Origin: Bacteroidota bacterium
GTDB taxonomy: Bacteria > Bacteroidota > Bacteroidia > UBA4408
Length of the DNA stretch: 64,000 nucleotides
Direction: 5' to 3'
NCBI GenBank assembly: GCA_963169745.1
Contig: CAUJCU010000023.1
Span: forward strand, 1 to 64,000
Part shown: positions 28,391 through 37,764 of the stretch, piece by piece
Position numbering within the stretch: position 1 is the first letter of the stretch
Layout: each line of letters opens with the position of its first letter
Position numbers and translations under genes: made by a program
Notes under the pieces: model-generated
Database searches by the model: none
What the model saw: the letters and a program-made list of their open reading frames with translations, nothing else
Told to the model about the DNA's origin: nothing

Positions 28391-28981
28391 CTATTTTATA
28401 TAACTAGTATGTTGACCTGATATGCTTATTAGTTCAGGAATACCAGGAATAACATATAACCCCAGGGCATTATTTTTATTGTAGTGGTAATTATATTCGA
28501 TAAAACCACCATGCCAAACCCATTTATATTGCCATATATTATTATTACTTACTTTAAACAAGCCATCATTTTTATAGTCGGGTAAAGTATTCCAGTTTTT
28601 TCTGTAAAAAAGTACAGGGCCGCCCATAAGAATAAGTTCGTGAGGCGCATAACCCCAATAGGCAGAAGATAAAGAAAGACCAACCTGAGACATCCCAAAC
28701 ATTTTATTTCCACAGTCATAAGGAACAAGTGCTTGCATTAGGGTAATACCGGCATAATTATTAAAATAGTAAGTAACTCTGATACCCATACCTAAATTAT
28801 AAACTAATCTTTTGTTTTTGGTCAATATACGATGAAATAAGTGCCCGTTTACAGGTCTTTTTAAATGTATATTTAATCCGTTTAGATATACCCCTACGCT
28901 CCACATTTGTGCATTGCTTTTTAAGGGAGTCAAAAAAGCAAATAAAATAAAGCATAGCGTTGTAAAGCTAATTTTATTCAT
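28391..28981 (-). CDS. Small exported outer-membrane-type protein, unknown function
   Basis: 196 aa with a cleavable signal peptide (MNKISFTTLCFILFAFLTPLKSNAQ). The mature part has alternating, aromatic-rich strands (VYNLGMGIRVTYYFNNYAGITLM, AYWGYAPHELILMGGPVLFY, FIEYNYHYNKNNALGLYVIPG) suggesting a small beta barrel. I do not recognise a named family. It lies 7 nt after kynU and 14 nt before the GT4 gene, so it is in the same unit. Confidence 0.8.
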   Translation of the reverse strand: MNKISFTTLCFILFAFLTPLKSNAQMWSVGVYLNGLNIHLKRPVNGHLFHRILTKNKRLVYNLGMGIRVTYYFNNYAGITLMQALVPYDCGNKMFGMSQVGLSLSSAYWGYAPHELILMGGPVLFYRKNWNTLPDYKNDGLFKVSNNNIWQYKWVWHGGFIEYNYHYNKNNALGLYVIPGIPELISISGQHTSYIK

Positions 28982-28988
28982 AGCTTGT

Positions 28989-30299
28989 TTATGACATTAT
29001 TTTGAGTAAAATTTTCCCAAATTCATAAACATCCTCATAAGAATTATATAACGGAACTGCAGCTATTCGAATAACATTAGGCTCTCTCCAATCGGCTATT
29101 ACGGAGTGTTTTACTAAATCTTCAAATAACTTTTTCCCATAGCCATGAGCAACAATACTAATTTGGCATCCGCTGCCATAGTAATCCTTTTCGTCATTCG
29201 TTCTTGGAGTAATTATCTCAAGCCATCCTTTTTCTTTGCCGAGTTGCTGGTTTACCGCATCAATAATAAACTCACCATAAGCTTTTAGTTTTTTTGATTT
29301 CTGAATAAGATGCTCCATTCCGGCTTCTTCAAAAATTTCCAGAGCGGCTTTATGCGATGCCATTGAAAGCACAGGTGCATTACTCAATTGCCAGCGTTCA
29401 GCACTAGTAATAGGGTCAAAAGATTTTTCCATTTTAAAGCGTGTGCTTTTATTATGACCCCACCACCCTGCAAATTGAGGGAGATTGCTCTTATGATGTT
29501 TCTCATGCACAAAGGCTCCTGCAACTCCTCCGGGGCCGGAATTCAAGTATTTATACGAACACCAACAGGCAAAATCAACCTCCCAAGCATGTAATTTTAA
29601 GTCAATATTTCCGGCTGCATGAGCCAAATCAAAACCAACGAAAGCACCAACAGCATGGGCTTTTCGTGTGATGGTTTCCATATCAAATACTTGACCAGTA
29701 AAATAATTTACACCCCCTATAAGAACCAATGCTAATTCCTCTTTATGAAGGTTTATTGCATCATAAATATCTTGATGTGAAATACAAAATTCATTTTTAC
29801 GAGGAGCAATTTCAATAATTGCTTGTTGGGGGTCAAAACCATGAAATTTTACCTGACTCTCTATAGCATACTGATCTGATGGGAAAGCTTTGGCCTCACA
29901 GATAATTTTAAAACGCTGAGCTGTAGGGCGATAAAATGACACCATCAATAAGTGCAAATTTACACTAAGCTGATTCATAACCACCACCTCTGACGGCAGC
30001 GCTCCTACAATACGTGCCGAAGTAGCTGTAAGTAGCTCGTGGTATGAAAACCAAGGATTACGGGCATGAAAATGTCCTTCTACTCCATAGTTGGCCCAAT
30101 CTTCCATTTCATTTAAAACGGCATCTTGTGCTGTTTTGGGCTGTAATCCTAATGAATTTCCGGTAAAATAAATAGCTTCACGACCATTTAAATAGGGGAA
30201 ATAAAACATATCCCGGAAATTTTTGAGGGGGTCTTCAAAATCAGCTTTTTTTGCAAACTCTAAAGTATTCTCAAATTCTAATGTATTTATTTTAACCAT
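28989..30299 (-). CDS. kynU: Kynureninase
   Basis: 436 aa, PLP enzyme that cleaves kynurenine (or 3-hydroxykynurenine) to anthranilate (or 3-hydroxyanthranilate) and alanine in tryptophan breakdown or de novo NAD synthesis. Diagnostic parts: YFTGNSLGLQPKTA (44-57), GFDLAHAAGNIDL (222-234), and the PLP lysine in CWCSYKYLNSGPGG (Lys250). Length is standard. No other kyn-pathway gene is close; it heads a unit with envelope genes, a context that does not explain its function. Confidence 0.96.
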   Translation of the reverse strand: MVKINTLEFENTLEFAKKADFEDPLKNFRDMFYFPYLNGREAIYFTGNSLGLQPKTAQDAVLNEMEDWANYGVEGHFHARNPWFSYHELLTATSARIVGALPSEVVVMNQLSVNLHLLMVSFYRPTAQRFKIICEAKAFPSDQYAIESQVKFHGFDPQQAIIEIAPRKNEFCISHQDIYDAINLHKEELALVLIGGVNYFTGQVFDMETITRKAHAVGAFVGFDLAHAAGNIDLKLHAWEVDFACWCSYKYLNSGPGGVAGAFVHEKHHKSNLPQFAGWWGHNKSTRFKMEKSFDPITSAERWQLSNAPVLSMASHKAALEIFEEAGMEHLIQKSKKLKAYGEFIIDAVNQQLGKEKGWLEIITPRTNDEKDYYGSGCQISIVAHGYGKKLFEDLVKHSVIADWREPNVIRIAAVPLYNSYEDVYEFGKILLKIMS

Positions 30300-30349
30300 A
30301 AAATATAATGACTCTTTTGCTGATTAGTATTAATGCTGTTACGTACTTT

Positions 30350-30365
30350 TATATTTGCAAAACTA
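30350..30365. promoter_or_regulatory. Abutting divergent -7 boxes upstream of kynU
   Basis: TATATTTG (30350-30357, plus) is directly followed by CAAAACTA (30358-30365), which on the minus strand is TAGTTTTG. Both fit TAnnTTTG perfectly. The minus box would serve kynU with a leader of about 52 nt. The plus box has no gene in its direction and would transcribe antisense to rsmG. Confidence 0.5.
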
Positions 30366-30452
30366 CAAAATAGATTTTCTGTTATTCCTGATTTTTGAGT
30401 CGCTTTTATTTTCAAAACCTTTTAAAATATTATAGCCTTTAGCAAACTGTGA

Positions 30453-31079
30453 TTATTTCTTGCCTCTGATATAAACCACCGATTTTTCTTCAAAAAATGG
30501 TTCTTCAAAGTAATTGCCTATTCGATAAATTTTATACTTTCTCTTTACAGCATCTAATTCCTCTTGTAAATTTCCGCCTTTTAAAAAAAACCACCCATTA
30601 GGAATTTGATGAAAATGATGCAGACTAATAAGGGAACTAGTCCATGAAACTAACTGTTCGGAAGGAGCTACGGCCCTGCTTACTACAAAATCAAAATGTT
30701 CTTTAAGCTGCTCGGCTCTAATTTGCATCGCTGTTACATTTGTTAAACCAAGCACTTGAGCAATTGATTGAACAACCTGAATTTTCTTTCCAATGCTATC
30801 TACTAAAGTAAACTTACATTCGGGGAAAAAAATGGCAAGTGGAATACCAGGAAAGCCGCCCCCAGTGCCCACATCTAAAATTTTGGTTTGCGGTTTAAAC
30901 GAAATAACACGGGTAATGGCTAAGCTATGCAAAATATGCTTTTCATATAGAGAATCAATATCTTTTCGTGAAATGACATTAATTTTTTCATTCCACTCAC
31001 AGTAAAGAACATCGAGAGACTTAAATTGCTCTAGTTGTTTTTCATTTAATTTATTGAAATATTTTTTAATTATATCCAC
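30453..31079 (-). CDS. rsmG: 16S rRNA (guanine-N7) methyltransferase
   Basis: 208 aa, methylates G527 (E. coli numbering) of 16S rRNA with SAM. The SAM site ILDVGTGGGFPGIPLAIFFP and the family motifs EKHILHSLAI and VVSRAVAPSEQLV are clear. The start is a GTG at 31079 (MDIIKKYFNKLNEKQ), matching the family's short N-terminus. Divergent from gcvP. Loss-of-function of this family elsewhere gives low-level streptomycin resistance. Confidence 0.96.
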   Translation of the reverse strand: MDIIKKYFNKLNEKQLEQFKSLDVLYCEWNEKINVISRKDIDSLYEKHILHSLAITRVISFKPQTKILDVGTGGGFPGIPLAIFFPECKFTLVDSIGKKIQVVQSIAQVLGLTNVTAMQIRAEQLKEHFDFVVSRAVAPSEQLVSWTSSLISLHHFHQIPNGWFFLKGGNLQEELDAVKRKYKIYRIGNYFEEPFFEEKSVVYIRGKK

Positions 31080-31137
31080 AAAAAACTGAATTATATCTAT
31101 ACAATATTATACATTTATTCTATTTCTGCTTATCTCT

Positions 31138-31169
31138 TTTGAACATTCCAGTATTTCAATATACATTTG
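31138..31169 (+). promoter_or_regulatory. gcvP promoter (-33 and -7)
   Basis: TTTG (31138-31141), 20 nt spacer, then TACATTTG (31162-31169). The TTG at the end of the -7 box is in frame with gcvP and looks like a start, but transcription would begin after it, near 31176. Confidence 0.65.
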
Positions 31170-31205
31170 TTGCTAAAACATTCATTTAGATTAAAACCAT
31201 TTTTC

Positions 31206-34106
31206 ATGTACACCGATCAGTTTGTAAACCGTCACAACGGCTCAGGAAAGCAAGATATAGAAGCTATGCTAAAAACAGTTAAAGCATCTACTTTAGATGA
31301 TTTGATTAACGAAATTGTGCCCGAAGCAATTCGTTCTAAAAAGCCTTTAAACATAGCTCCTGCGCTAAGCGAGTACCAATATCTGAATAATTTAAAAACA
31401 AAAGCTGCAAAAAATAAAATATTTAAAACATATATCGGCTTAGGGTATTATAATACCATAATTCCAGCAGTTATTCAACGTAATATTTTAGAAAACCCCG
31501 GATGGTACACTGCTTATACCCCCTATCAGGCTGAGATAGCTCAAGGTCGTTTAGAGGCCCTACTCAATTTTCAGACAATGGTGATGGATTTAACCGGAAT
31601 GGAAATTGCTAATGCCTCGCTGTTGGATGAAGGAACTGCCGCAGCCGAAGCAATGTCTATGCTGTTTCATAACAGAAGCAGAGAAGCCGTAAAACGAAAT
31701 GCAAATAAGTTTTTTATTGACCAAAATACTTTCGATCAAACAATCGATGTTATTAAAACCCGAGCCTTCCCTTTAGAAATTGAACTAGTTGTTGGTCATT
31801 ATGCAAACACCACGCTTGATGATTCTTTTTTTGGTGCACTCTTACAATATCCGGCCAAAGACGGTTCGGTTACTAATTACAAAACATTTGTGGAGACGGT
31901 AAAGAAAAATGAAATTGGAGTTGTTGTAGCTGCCGATTTGTTGAGTTTGGCTTTGCTTTCCCCTCCGGGCGAATGGGGCGCTGATGTGGTTGTGGGCAAT
32001 ACACAACGTTTTGGTGTTCCGATGGGTTTTGGTGGGCCTCATGCGGCCTATTTTGCCTGTCGCGAAGAGTATAAACGTGTTATTCCGGGACGTATCATTG
32101 GAGTATCAGTTGATGCTTCAGGAAACCAAGCTTTACGTATGGCTTTACAAACCCGCGAACAACACATAAGAAGAGACAAAGCAACATCGAACATTTGTAC
32201 TGCACAAGCACTATTGGCTATTATGGCCGGTATGTATGCCGTATATCATGGTCCGCACGGAATAAAGGGGATAGCACAACATATTCATGCACATGCAGTA
32301 GCTGTATCCAAAGCTTTATCAGCTATGGGCTTTGGAATTGTTAATCCTTTATTTTTTGACACCTTATGCATTAAAATGCCTTCTGGAATAACCACTGCTC
32401 AAATTCAGGCAGAAGCCCTTAAAGCCTCTATAAACCTAAACTATATTAGTCAAGACTCTTTAAGTATTGCCTTTGATCAAACTTGTGATATCAGAGACAC
32501 ACAAGAGTTAATTCAAATATTTGCTTCGGTGGTTAAGAAGCAAGCGCCTAAAGAATTAGAAATTTCAAGCAAACACAATCTCATTGTAACTTCAGATATG
32601 GCGCGGAAATCGCCCATTCTTTCTCATCCTATTTTTAGTATGTATCATTCGGAAAGTGAAATGATGCGCTACATAAAAAGATTAGAAAATAAAGATTTAT
32701 CGTTAACACATTCTATGATTTCGTTGGGCTCATGCACTATGAAGTTGAATGCAGCTAGCGAGTTATATCCCATTACTTGGCCTGAGTTTGCTCATTTGCA
32801 TCCATTTGCCCCAAAAGACCAAACTTTAGGTTACCTAGAAATTATTCAACAATTAAATGATGATTTATGCGAAATAACCGGTTTTTCTGCTATGAGCTTT
32901 CAGCCTAACTCCGGGGCACAAGGTGAATACGCTGGCCTTATGGTAATTAGAGCTTATCATCACGCCCGAGGTGATTTTCATAGAAAAATAGCACTTATTC
33001 CTTCTTCTGCTCATGGTACAAACCCAGCTTCTGCTGCTATGTGCGGCATGTCGATAGTTGTTGTAAAGTGTGATGATAAAGGGAATATTGATGTAAATGA
33101 CTTACGTGAAAAAGCTGAAAAATATAAAAATGAGTTATCCTGTATTATGGTAACTTACCCATCAACACATGGTGTTTACGAAGAAAGCATTCGTGAAATT
33201 ACCGAAATTGTTCATAAAAACGGAGGGCAAGTGTATATGGACGGGGCAAATATGAATGCTCAAGTTGGATTAACCAGTCCGGGAATTATTGGGGCCGATG
33301 TGTGTCACTTAAATTTACATAAAACTTTTGCAATACCCCATGGAGGTGGAGGTCCGGGAGCAGGCCCAATAGGAGTAGCTGCTCATCTTGTACCGTTTTT
33401 ACCCGGCCACACATTGGTAAAAACCGGTGGTGAAAAGGCCATACCTGCCGTATCAGCTGCACCTTATGGAAGTGCTCTTATTTTACTCATATCCTATGGA
33501 TACATCAAGATGCTTGGAGCAAAGGGACTAACTGAAGCTACAAAAATGGCTATGCTAAATGCCAATTATATTAAAGAAAAATTAAAAAACTCGTTTCCTA
33601 CACTATATAGTGGAAGTAACGACCGCTGTGCCCACGAAATGATTTTAGACTGTCGTGATTTTAAACGTAGTGCACAAATTGAGGTTGGTGATATTGCTAA
33701 ACGTCTTATGGATTATGGCTTTCATGCTCCAACAGTATCTTTCCCTGTGGCCGATACAATAATGGTGGAACCTACTGAGAGTGAATCTAAAGCTGAACTT
33801 GACCGGTTTTGTGATGCAATGACTCAAATTAGAAACGAAATAAACGAAATTGCAGATGGGAAAGCAGATAAGGATGATAACGTGTTAAAAAATGCTCCAC
33901 ACACTGCTGCAACTGTGGTCAATACCGTTTGGAATCACTCCTATAGCAGAGAGCAAGCTGTGTACCCTCTAGCATGGATTAAAAGTGCTAAATTTTGGCC
34001 TAGTGTTTCACGTGTAGATAATGCTTATGGTGATCGTAATTTAATTTGTGCCTGTCCTCCTATTGAAGATTATATGCCTCAGGAAACTGCCTTAAATGAA
34101 AATTAA
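31206..34106 (+). CDS. gcvP: Glycine dehydrogenase (decarboxylating), P protein
   Basis: 966 aa, PLP-dependent P protein of the glycine cleavage system: decarboxylates glycine and passes the aminomethyl group to the H protein's lipoyl arm. Full-length fused form (N and C halves). Landmarks: [29 protein letters not shown] near the start, [16 protein letters not shown] mid-protein, and the PLP lysine in [17 protein letters not shown] (Lys706). The frame extends 13 codons upstream to a TTG, but that TTG belongs to the -7 box, so the ATG at 31206 ([12 protein letters not shown]) is chosen; it matches family N-termini. The T, H and L protein genes are not in the window. Confidence 0.97.
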   Translation: MYTDQFVNRHNGSGKQDIEAMLKTVKASTLDDLINEIVPEAIRSKKPLNIAPALSEYQYLNNLKTKAAKNKIFKTYIGLGYYNTIIPAVIQRNILENPGWYTAYTPYQAEIAQGRLEALLNFQTMVMDLTGMEIANASLLDEGTAAAEAMSMLFHNRSREAVKRNANKFFIDQNTFDQTIDVIKTRAFPLEIELVVGHYANTTLDDSFFGALLQYPAKDGSVTNYKTFVETVKKNEIGVVVAADLLSLALLSPPGEWGADVVVGNTQRFGVPMGFGGPHAAYFACREEYKRVIPGRIIGVSVDASGNQALRMALQTREQHIRRDKATSNICTAQALLAIMAGMYAVYHGPHGIKGIAQHIHAHAVAVSKALSAMGFGIVNPLFFDTLCIKMPSGITTAQIQAEALKASINLNYISQDSLSIAFDQTCDIRDTQELIQIFASVVKKQAPKELEISSKHNLIVTSDMARKSPILSHPIFSMYHSESEMMRYIKRLENKDLSLTHSMISLGSCTMKLNAASELYPITWPEFAHLHPFAPKDQTLGYLEIIQQLNDDLCEITGFSAMSFQPNSGAQGEYAGLMVIRAYHHARGDFHRKIALIPSSAHGTNPASAAMCGMSIVVVKCDDKGNIDVNDLREKAEKYKNELSCIMVTYPSTHGVYEESIREITEIVHKNGGQVYMDGANMNAQVGLTSPGIIGADVCHLNLHKTFAIPHGGGGPGAGPIGVAAHLVPFLPGHTLVKTGGEKAIPAVSAAPYGSALILLISYGYIKMLGAKGLTEATKMAMLNANYIKEKLKNSFPTLYSGSNDRCAHEMILDCRDFKRSAQIEVGDIAKRLMDYGFHAPTVSFPVADTIMVEPTESESKAELDRFCDAMTQIRNEINEIADGKADKDDNVLKNAPHTAATVVNTVWNHSYSREQAVYPLAWIKSAKFWPSVSRVDNAYGDRNLICACPPIEDYMPQETALNEN

Positions 34107-34181
34107 TGCTTGTTTTTATTGGTAATAGAAGTAATTGCTCAAAGTAAATTATTACTCTATATACTGCTACTTCACTCCTTT

Positions 34182-34219
34182 CCAAAGAGGATACCTTCAT
34201 AATAGGGTATCCTCTTTGG
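34182..34219 (+). terminator. Strong hairpin after gcvP
   Basis: 14-bp perfect stem CCAAAGAGGATACC/GGTATCCTCTTTGG with a 10-nt loop, starting 75 nt after the gcvP stop. The tract after it (CGTTTATTCC) is only weakly T-rich. Apart from this hairpin, the 302-nt gap 34107-34408 shows nothing else. Confidence 0.7.
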
Positions 34220-34408
34220 CGTTTATTCCATTTCAAATATATGTCACTAGTCGAGCGTATTATTGCCTTTTTGCACTTTTTAATATCCTGATGGTATAAC
34301 TTTTGCGTAACAAGGTTAAAGAGCATACGATAAAAATTATTTTTATGGTATAGAAGCGCTCATTAAAAAAATGTTACAACCGTTTGTTTTACCAGAAAAA
34401 TATTAATT

Positions 34409-34768
34409 ATGAATACCCCCATAATGCCTTATAGCAAAAATCAGTTGTATCTGGTAGCCCAAATAAGTTGGCTCACCTGTCATCAATACCTTCCCTTTTT
34501 TAAAAGTTATAGCATTGCCTATAGCAATGAGTTAATTTTTGAATACGAGTTAGAAATAGAAGCTGCTCAAAAAGCGCAGGGCACTTTGTTAGAAAGTACA
34601 AAAGCAGGAAAACTGAATCAAGATAATGATTTTTATGATTTAGTCATTTTAAATCGTTTGCAGCAATTGCATCATGATGCCGAAATCATATTTAAGCAAA
34701 AGCCCCAAATAGCCCAGCAATTTAATTTCAATAGTATTTTAAACTTAGTACAGTCTATACCATCTTAA
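34409..34768 (+). CDS. Hypothetical protein
   Basis: 119 aa, unrecognised. No signal peptide or membrane helix; mostly helical with Gln/Leu-rich stretches (NRLQQLHHDAEIIFKQKPQIAQQFNF). An ATG at 34409 follows an A/T-rich leader. Its TAA overlaps the purQ stop on the other strand (TTAA shared), a tight convergent arrangement that argues for a real gene end. Function unknown. Confidence 0.6.
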   Translation: MNTPIMPYSKNQLYLVAQISWLTCHQYLPFFKSYSIAYSNELIFEYELEIEAAQKAQGTLLESTKAGKLNQDNDFYDLVILNRLQQLHHDAEIIFKQKPQIAQQFNFNSILNLVQSIPS

Positions 34769-35457
34769 GCTGTAACAAGCCCCAGTATTGATTTAAAAAT
34801 ATACAAACCATCCGTATTTCCTAAGTTCGTATCAGCAGCACGTTCGGGATGAGGCATCATTCCAAAAATATTTTTTGAGGCATTACATACTCCGGCAATA
34901 TGCTCAACCGAACCATTAGGGTTTGCCAAATGGCTTAATTGCCCTGCTTCGCTACAATAACGAAAAAGAATTTGATCATTCTGTTTCATTTGCTTTAGCG
35001 TATTATCATCAACATAATAACGCCCCTCACCATGAGCTATAGGAATTTTTAAAACTTGTTTTGGCAGGCAGTTTTGAGTAATAAGAGTATTCTTGTTTTC
35101 GGTGGATATATAAACATTTTTACAGTTAAATTTTTGATTGTCGTTATGCAATAAAACTCCAGGAACTAACCCAGCTTCACAAAGAATTTGAAAGCCATTG
35201 CAAATTCCTAATAAAAAGCCACCTTTTTCAGCGTAAGTTATCACATTTTCCATTATGGGTGAAAAGCGTGCAATGGCACCAGAGCGTAAATAGTCGCCAT
35301 AAGAAAATCCCCCGGGAAGTATAATAAAATCACAGCCTTGTAAATCAGTGTCTTTGTGCCAAAGTCGTACTACTTGTTGCTTCAATATAGATTCGATAAC
35401 ATATATCATATCGGCATCGCAATTAGAACCAGGGAAAACAACTACTCCAAATTTCAT
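34765..35457 (-). CDS. purQ: Phosphoribosylformylglycinamidine synthase, glutaminase subunit
   Basis: 230 aa, class I glutamine amidotransferase that gives ammonia to PurL in step 4 of purine synthesis. Motifs: VVFPGSNCD at the N-terminus, nucleophile Cys86 in LGICNGFQIL, and the His/Glu pair in MMPHPER (His203, Glu205). It is the separate small subunit used with PurS and a short PurL in many groups; the partners are not in the window. dusB ends 19 nt upstream, so the two may be co-transcribed from the dusB promoter. Confidence 0.96.
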   Translation of the reverse strand: MKFGVVVFPGSNCDADMIYVIESILKQQVVRLWHKDTDLQGCDFIILPGGFSYGDYLRSGAIARFSPIMENVITYAEKGGFLLGICNGFQILCEAGLVPGVLLHNDNQKFNCKNVYISTENKNTLITQNCLPKQVLKIPIAHGEGRYYVDDNTLKQMKQNDQILFRYCSEAGQLSHLANPNGSVEHIAGVCNASKNIFGMMPHPERAADTNLGNTDGLYIFKSILGLVTA

Positions 35458-35476
35458 ATTATCTATTTTTTTAATG

Positions 35477-36478
35477 TTATACTAAAGTTCCTAATCTTTC
35501 TTCACTATAGTTTGCTTCAATTTCATCCAGTGTTCTATAAATTTCGTCTTTATCCATACTGGTAACAAGTTTCATGCGGTAGGGTTTAAAATCATCAAAA
35601 CCCTTAAAATAATTGGCATAATGTCTGCGCATTTCCAATATTCCCAAATTATGATTTTTCCATTGCATCGAAAAATCAAGATGCTGCTTGCACACTTTTA
35701 CCCTATCGGAAACTGAGGGCTTTTTTAAATGCAAGCCGGTTTTTAAAAAATATTTTATTTCATTAAATATCCAAGGATTACCTATAGTTGCCCGCCCAAT
35801 CATTATCCCATCAATAGCATATTTTTTTTTCATTTCAAGTGCTTTCTCTGGGCTGTCCACATCGCCATTTCCAAAAATAGGAATTTGTATTCTGGGATTC
35901 TGTTTTATCTCTCCTATTAAAGTCCAGTCTGCTTCTCCTTTGTACATTTGCACACGTGTACGCCCATGTATTGTAAGGGCCTTAATCCCAATATCTTGAA
36001 GGCGCTCAGCTACTTCCGAAATATTTTTACTTTTATCATCCCAGCCTAAACGGGTTTTTACGGTTACCGGAATATTAACAGATTTAACTATTTCGGCAGT
36101 AATTGCTACCATTTTAGGAATATCTTTAAGCAAAGCAGCCCCAGCACCTCTACAAGCCACATTTTTTACAGGGCAACCATAGTTAATATCGAGTAAGTTG
36201 GGGTTAGCCTGGGCACTTATTATTGCCGATTCGCGCATATTTTCAATGTTACCTCCAAATATTTGTATGCCAATGGGGCGTTCATAGTCAAATATATCTA
36301 GTTTTTGCCTGCTTTTTGCTGCATTTCGGATTAGGCCTTCTGAGGAAATAAATTCAGTGTACATTAAATCTGCTCCGTTTTGTTTGCAAACAGCTCTAAA
36401 TGGAGGGTCGCTAACATCTTCCATAGGAGCGAGCAGTAAGGGAAAGTTTCCCAAATTAATATTTCCAATTGTAACCAA
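35477..36478 (-). CDS. dusB: tRNA-dihydrouridine synthase (DusB-type)
   Basis: 333 aa, FMN enzyme reducing uridines in tRNA D-loops. Motifs: FPLLLAPMEDVSDPPFRAVC (12-31), NYGCPVKNVACRGAGAALL with the catalytic Cys102, TVKTRLGWD, LTIHGRTRVQMYKGEADW and IFGNGDVDSPE. The frame stretches 11 codons further upstream to a TTG at 36511, but that lies before the -7 box. The TTG at 36478 gives MVTIGNINLGNFPLLLAPM, exactly the family N-terminus, and a leader of about 15 nt. Confidence 0.94.
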   Translation of the reverse strand: MVTIGNINLGNFPLLLAPMEDVSDPPFRAVCKQNGADLMYTEFISSEGLIRNAAKSRQKLDIFDYERPIGIQIFGGNIENMRESAIISAQANPNLLDINYGCPVKNVACRGAGAALLKDIPKMVAITAEIVKSVNIPVTVKTRLGWDDKSKNISEVAERLQDIGIKALTIHGRTRVQMYKGEADWTLIGEIKQNPRIQIPIFGNGDVDSPEKALEMKKKYAIDGIMIGRATIGNPWIFNEIKYFLKTGLHLKKPSVSDRVKVCKQHLDFSMQWKNHNLGILEMRRHYANYFKGFDDFKPYRMKLVTSMDKDEIYRTLDEIEANYSEERLGTLV

Positions 36479-36506
36479 ACTAAAATAATACTTTTGTGCA
36501 AAAGTA
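36469..36506. promoter_or_regulatory. Bidirectional promoter in an 18-bp palindrome (dusB / CPBP protease)
   Basis: TACTTTTG TG CAAAAGTA (36489-36506) is a perfect inverted repeat in which each arm is a full TAnnTTTG -7 box. The plus box has a TTG 17 nt upstream (36469-36471, inside the dusB start region). The minus box has CAA at 36530-36532 on the plus strand, a 23-nt gap. It would drive dusB leftwards and the CPBP gene rightwards. Confidence 0.6.
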
Positions 36507-36561
36507 ATCAATTACCCTCATTTTAAATTCAATTCAATCAATTTAATTCTTACTGCCTGTT

Positions 36562-37476
36562 ATGCCTTTAAAAAATTATATAAGCAACTCCTCAACTTTT
36601 GGAAAGATTTTTATTGTTGCCGGTTTGGCCTTATTCTTTTTAGGTATTTTTTCTCTCTTGTCGGTATGGATCGTTTCGCAAGTTTTTCATTTACCACTAA
36701 TAACCAATCCGGAAATTCTAAAGGACACCGAAAATTTGGAGGTTATTAAAGCATTAAAATGGATGCAAATAATGCAAGCCTTTGGATTGTTTATTGTTCC
36801 TTCTGTAGTTTTTGCTCGTCTCAATCAAAGTCATATTTTGTCCTTTCTTGCACTTCATAAAGCACCTCTATTTTACACCAGTTTATGCGTTATACTGCTT
36901 ATGCTGGGAGTACAACCGTTAATTAACGGGATGGCAGAATTAAATAGTTTGGTGCCTGTTCCGCAATGGATGCGCGAATCTGAAAAGGAAGCTGCAGCAA
37001 TTACTCAAGTATTTTTAAGAATGGATGGAATAGATGGTTTAGTTGTAAACTTATTTTTGATAGGATTAATTCCGGCATTGGGCGAGGAGTTACTTTTTCG
37101 TGGGGTTTTACAACCTTTGTTTCAAAAAATAACAAATAATAAGCATTGGGGCATTTGGATAGCTGCTATCCTCTTTAGCGCACTGCATGTTCAATTCCTT
37201 GGTTTTTTCCCGAGAATGTTTATGGGTGCGGCTTTTGGATATTTGTTATTTTGGAGTGGAAGTTTGTGGTTACCAATTTTAGGGCATTTTATAAATAATG
37301 CCGGGGCGGTTCTTATATCTTATCTAATACAACAGAACAGATTAAGTGAACAAGCAGAAACAATTGGAACAGGAAAGGAAGGAATTATTTTTGTTTTCAT
37401 AAGTGCAGCTTTTACTTTGGGACTTTTATTTTTGATTCATAAAGCAGAAAAATCTAAAGGGAAACTTACAAATTAA
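36562..37476 (+). CDS. CPBP-family intramembrane metalloprotease
   Basis: 304 aa, multi-pass membrane protein of the CPBP/Abi (CaaX protease and bacteriocin-processing) family. Motif 1 is [14 protein letters not shown] (EExxxR), motif 2 contains [18 protein letters not shown], and motif 3 is [12 protein letters not shown]; together these give the expected Glu/His/Asn active site inside the membrane. About eight hydrophobic helices. Substrate unknown. Transcribed divergently from dusB from a shared palindromic promoter; the next gene is tRNA-Ser. Confidence 0.92.
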   Translation: MPLKNYISNSSTFGKIFIVAGLALFFLGIFSLLSVWIVSQVFHLPLITNPEILKDTENLEVIKALKWMQIMQAFGLFIVPSVVFARLNQSHILSFLALHKAPLFYTSLCVILLMLGVQPLINGMAELNSLVPVPQWMRESEKEAAAITQVFLRMDGIDGLVVNLFLIGLIPALGEELLFRGVLQPLFQKITNNKHWGIWIAAILFSALHVQFLGFFPRMFMGAAFGYLLFWSGSLWLPILGHFINNAGAVLISYLIQQNRLSEQAETIGTGKEGIIFVFISAAFTLGLLFLIHKAEKSKGKLTN

Positions 37477-37486
37477 GAAAAAACAG

Positions 37487-37494
37487 TACCTTTG
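37487..37494 (+). promoter_or_regulatory. -7 promoter box of tRNA-Ser
   Basis: TACCTTTG, perfect TAnnTTTG, 36 nt before the tRNA and just after the CPBP stop codon. Confidence 0.6.
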
Positions 37495-37530
37495 CCAACC
37501 GTTTTTAAAATTACATAATTTCTATATTCA

Positions 37531-37617
37531 GGAGACTTGTCCGAGTGGTTGAAGGAGCAAGCCTGGAAAGTTTGTATACGCGCAAGTGTATCGAGGGTTC
37601 GAATCCCTCAGTCTCCG
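37531..37617 (+). tRNA. tRNA-Ser (anticodon GGA)
   Basis: 87-nt class II tRNA: acceptor GGAGACT/AGTCTCC with discriminator G, anticodon loop CTGGAAA (GGA), long variable arm TATACGCGCAAGTGTA, T loop TTCGAAT. CCA not encoded. A run of nine T's shortly downstream (near 37627) may aid termination. Confidence 0.97.
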
Positions 37618-37714
37618 CTTTCTTATCTTTTTTTTTCAGGTATTAACTATAAATTGAAACAATACCTCTTTTAATCAAGTATAATGATTTTGTATTATAG
37701 CCTATAAGTTCCAA

Positions 37715-37743
37715 TTGTAAGGTTAGTATTTTTTGTATGTTTG
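37715..37743 (+). promoter_or_regulatory. Promoter of the hybrid sensor kinase
   Basis: TTG (37715-37717), 18 nt, then TATGTTTG (37736-37743), perfect for both elements. The box covers the TTG at 37741 that would otherwise be taken as the start codon; transcription should begin near 37750. Confidence 0.7.
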
Positions 37744-37764
37744 AAAATATATAGTTATATTCTC

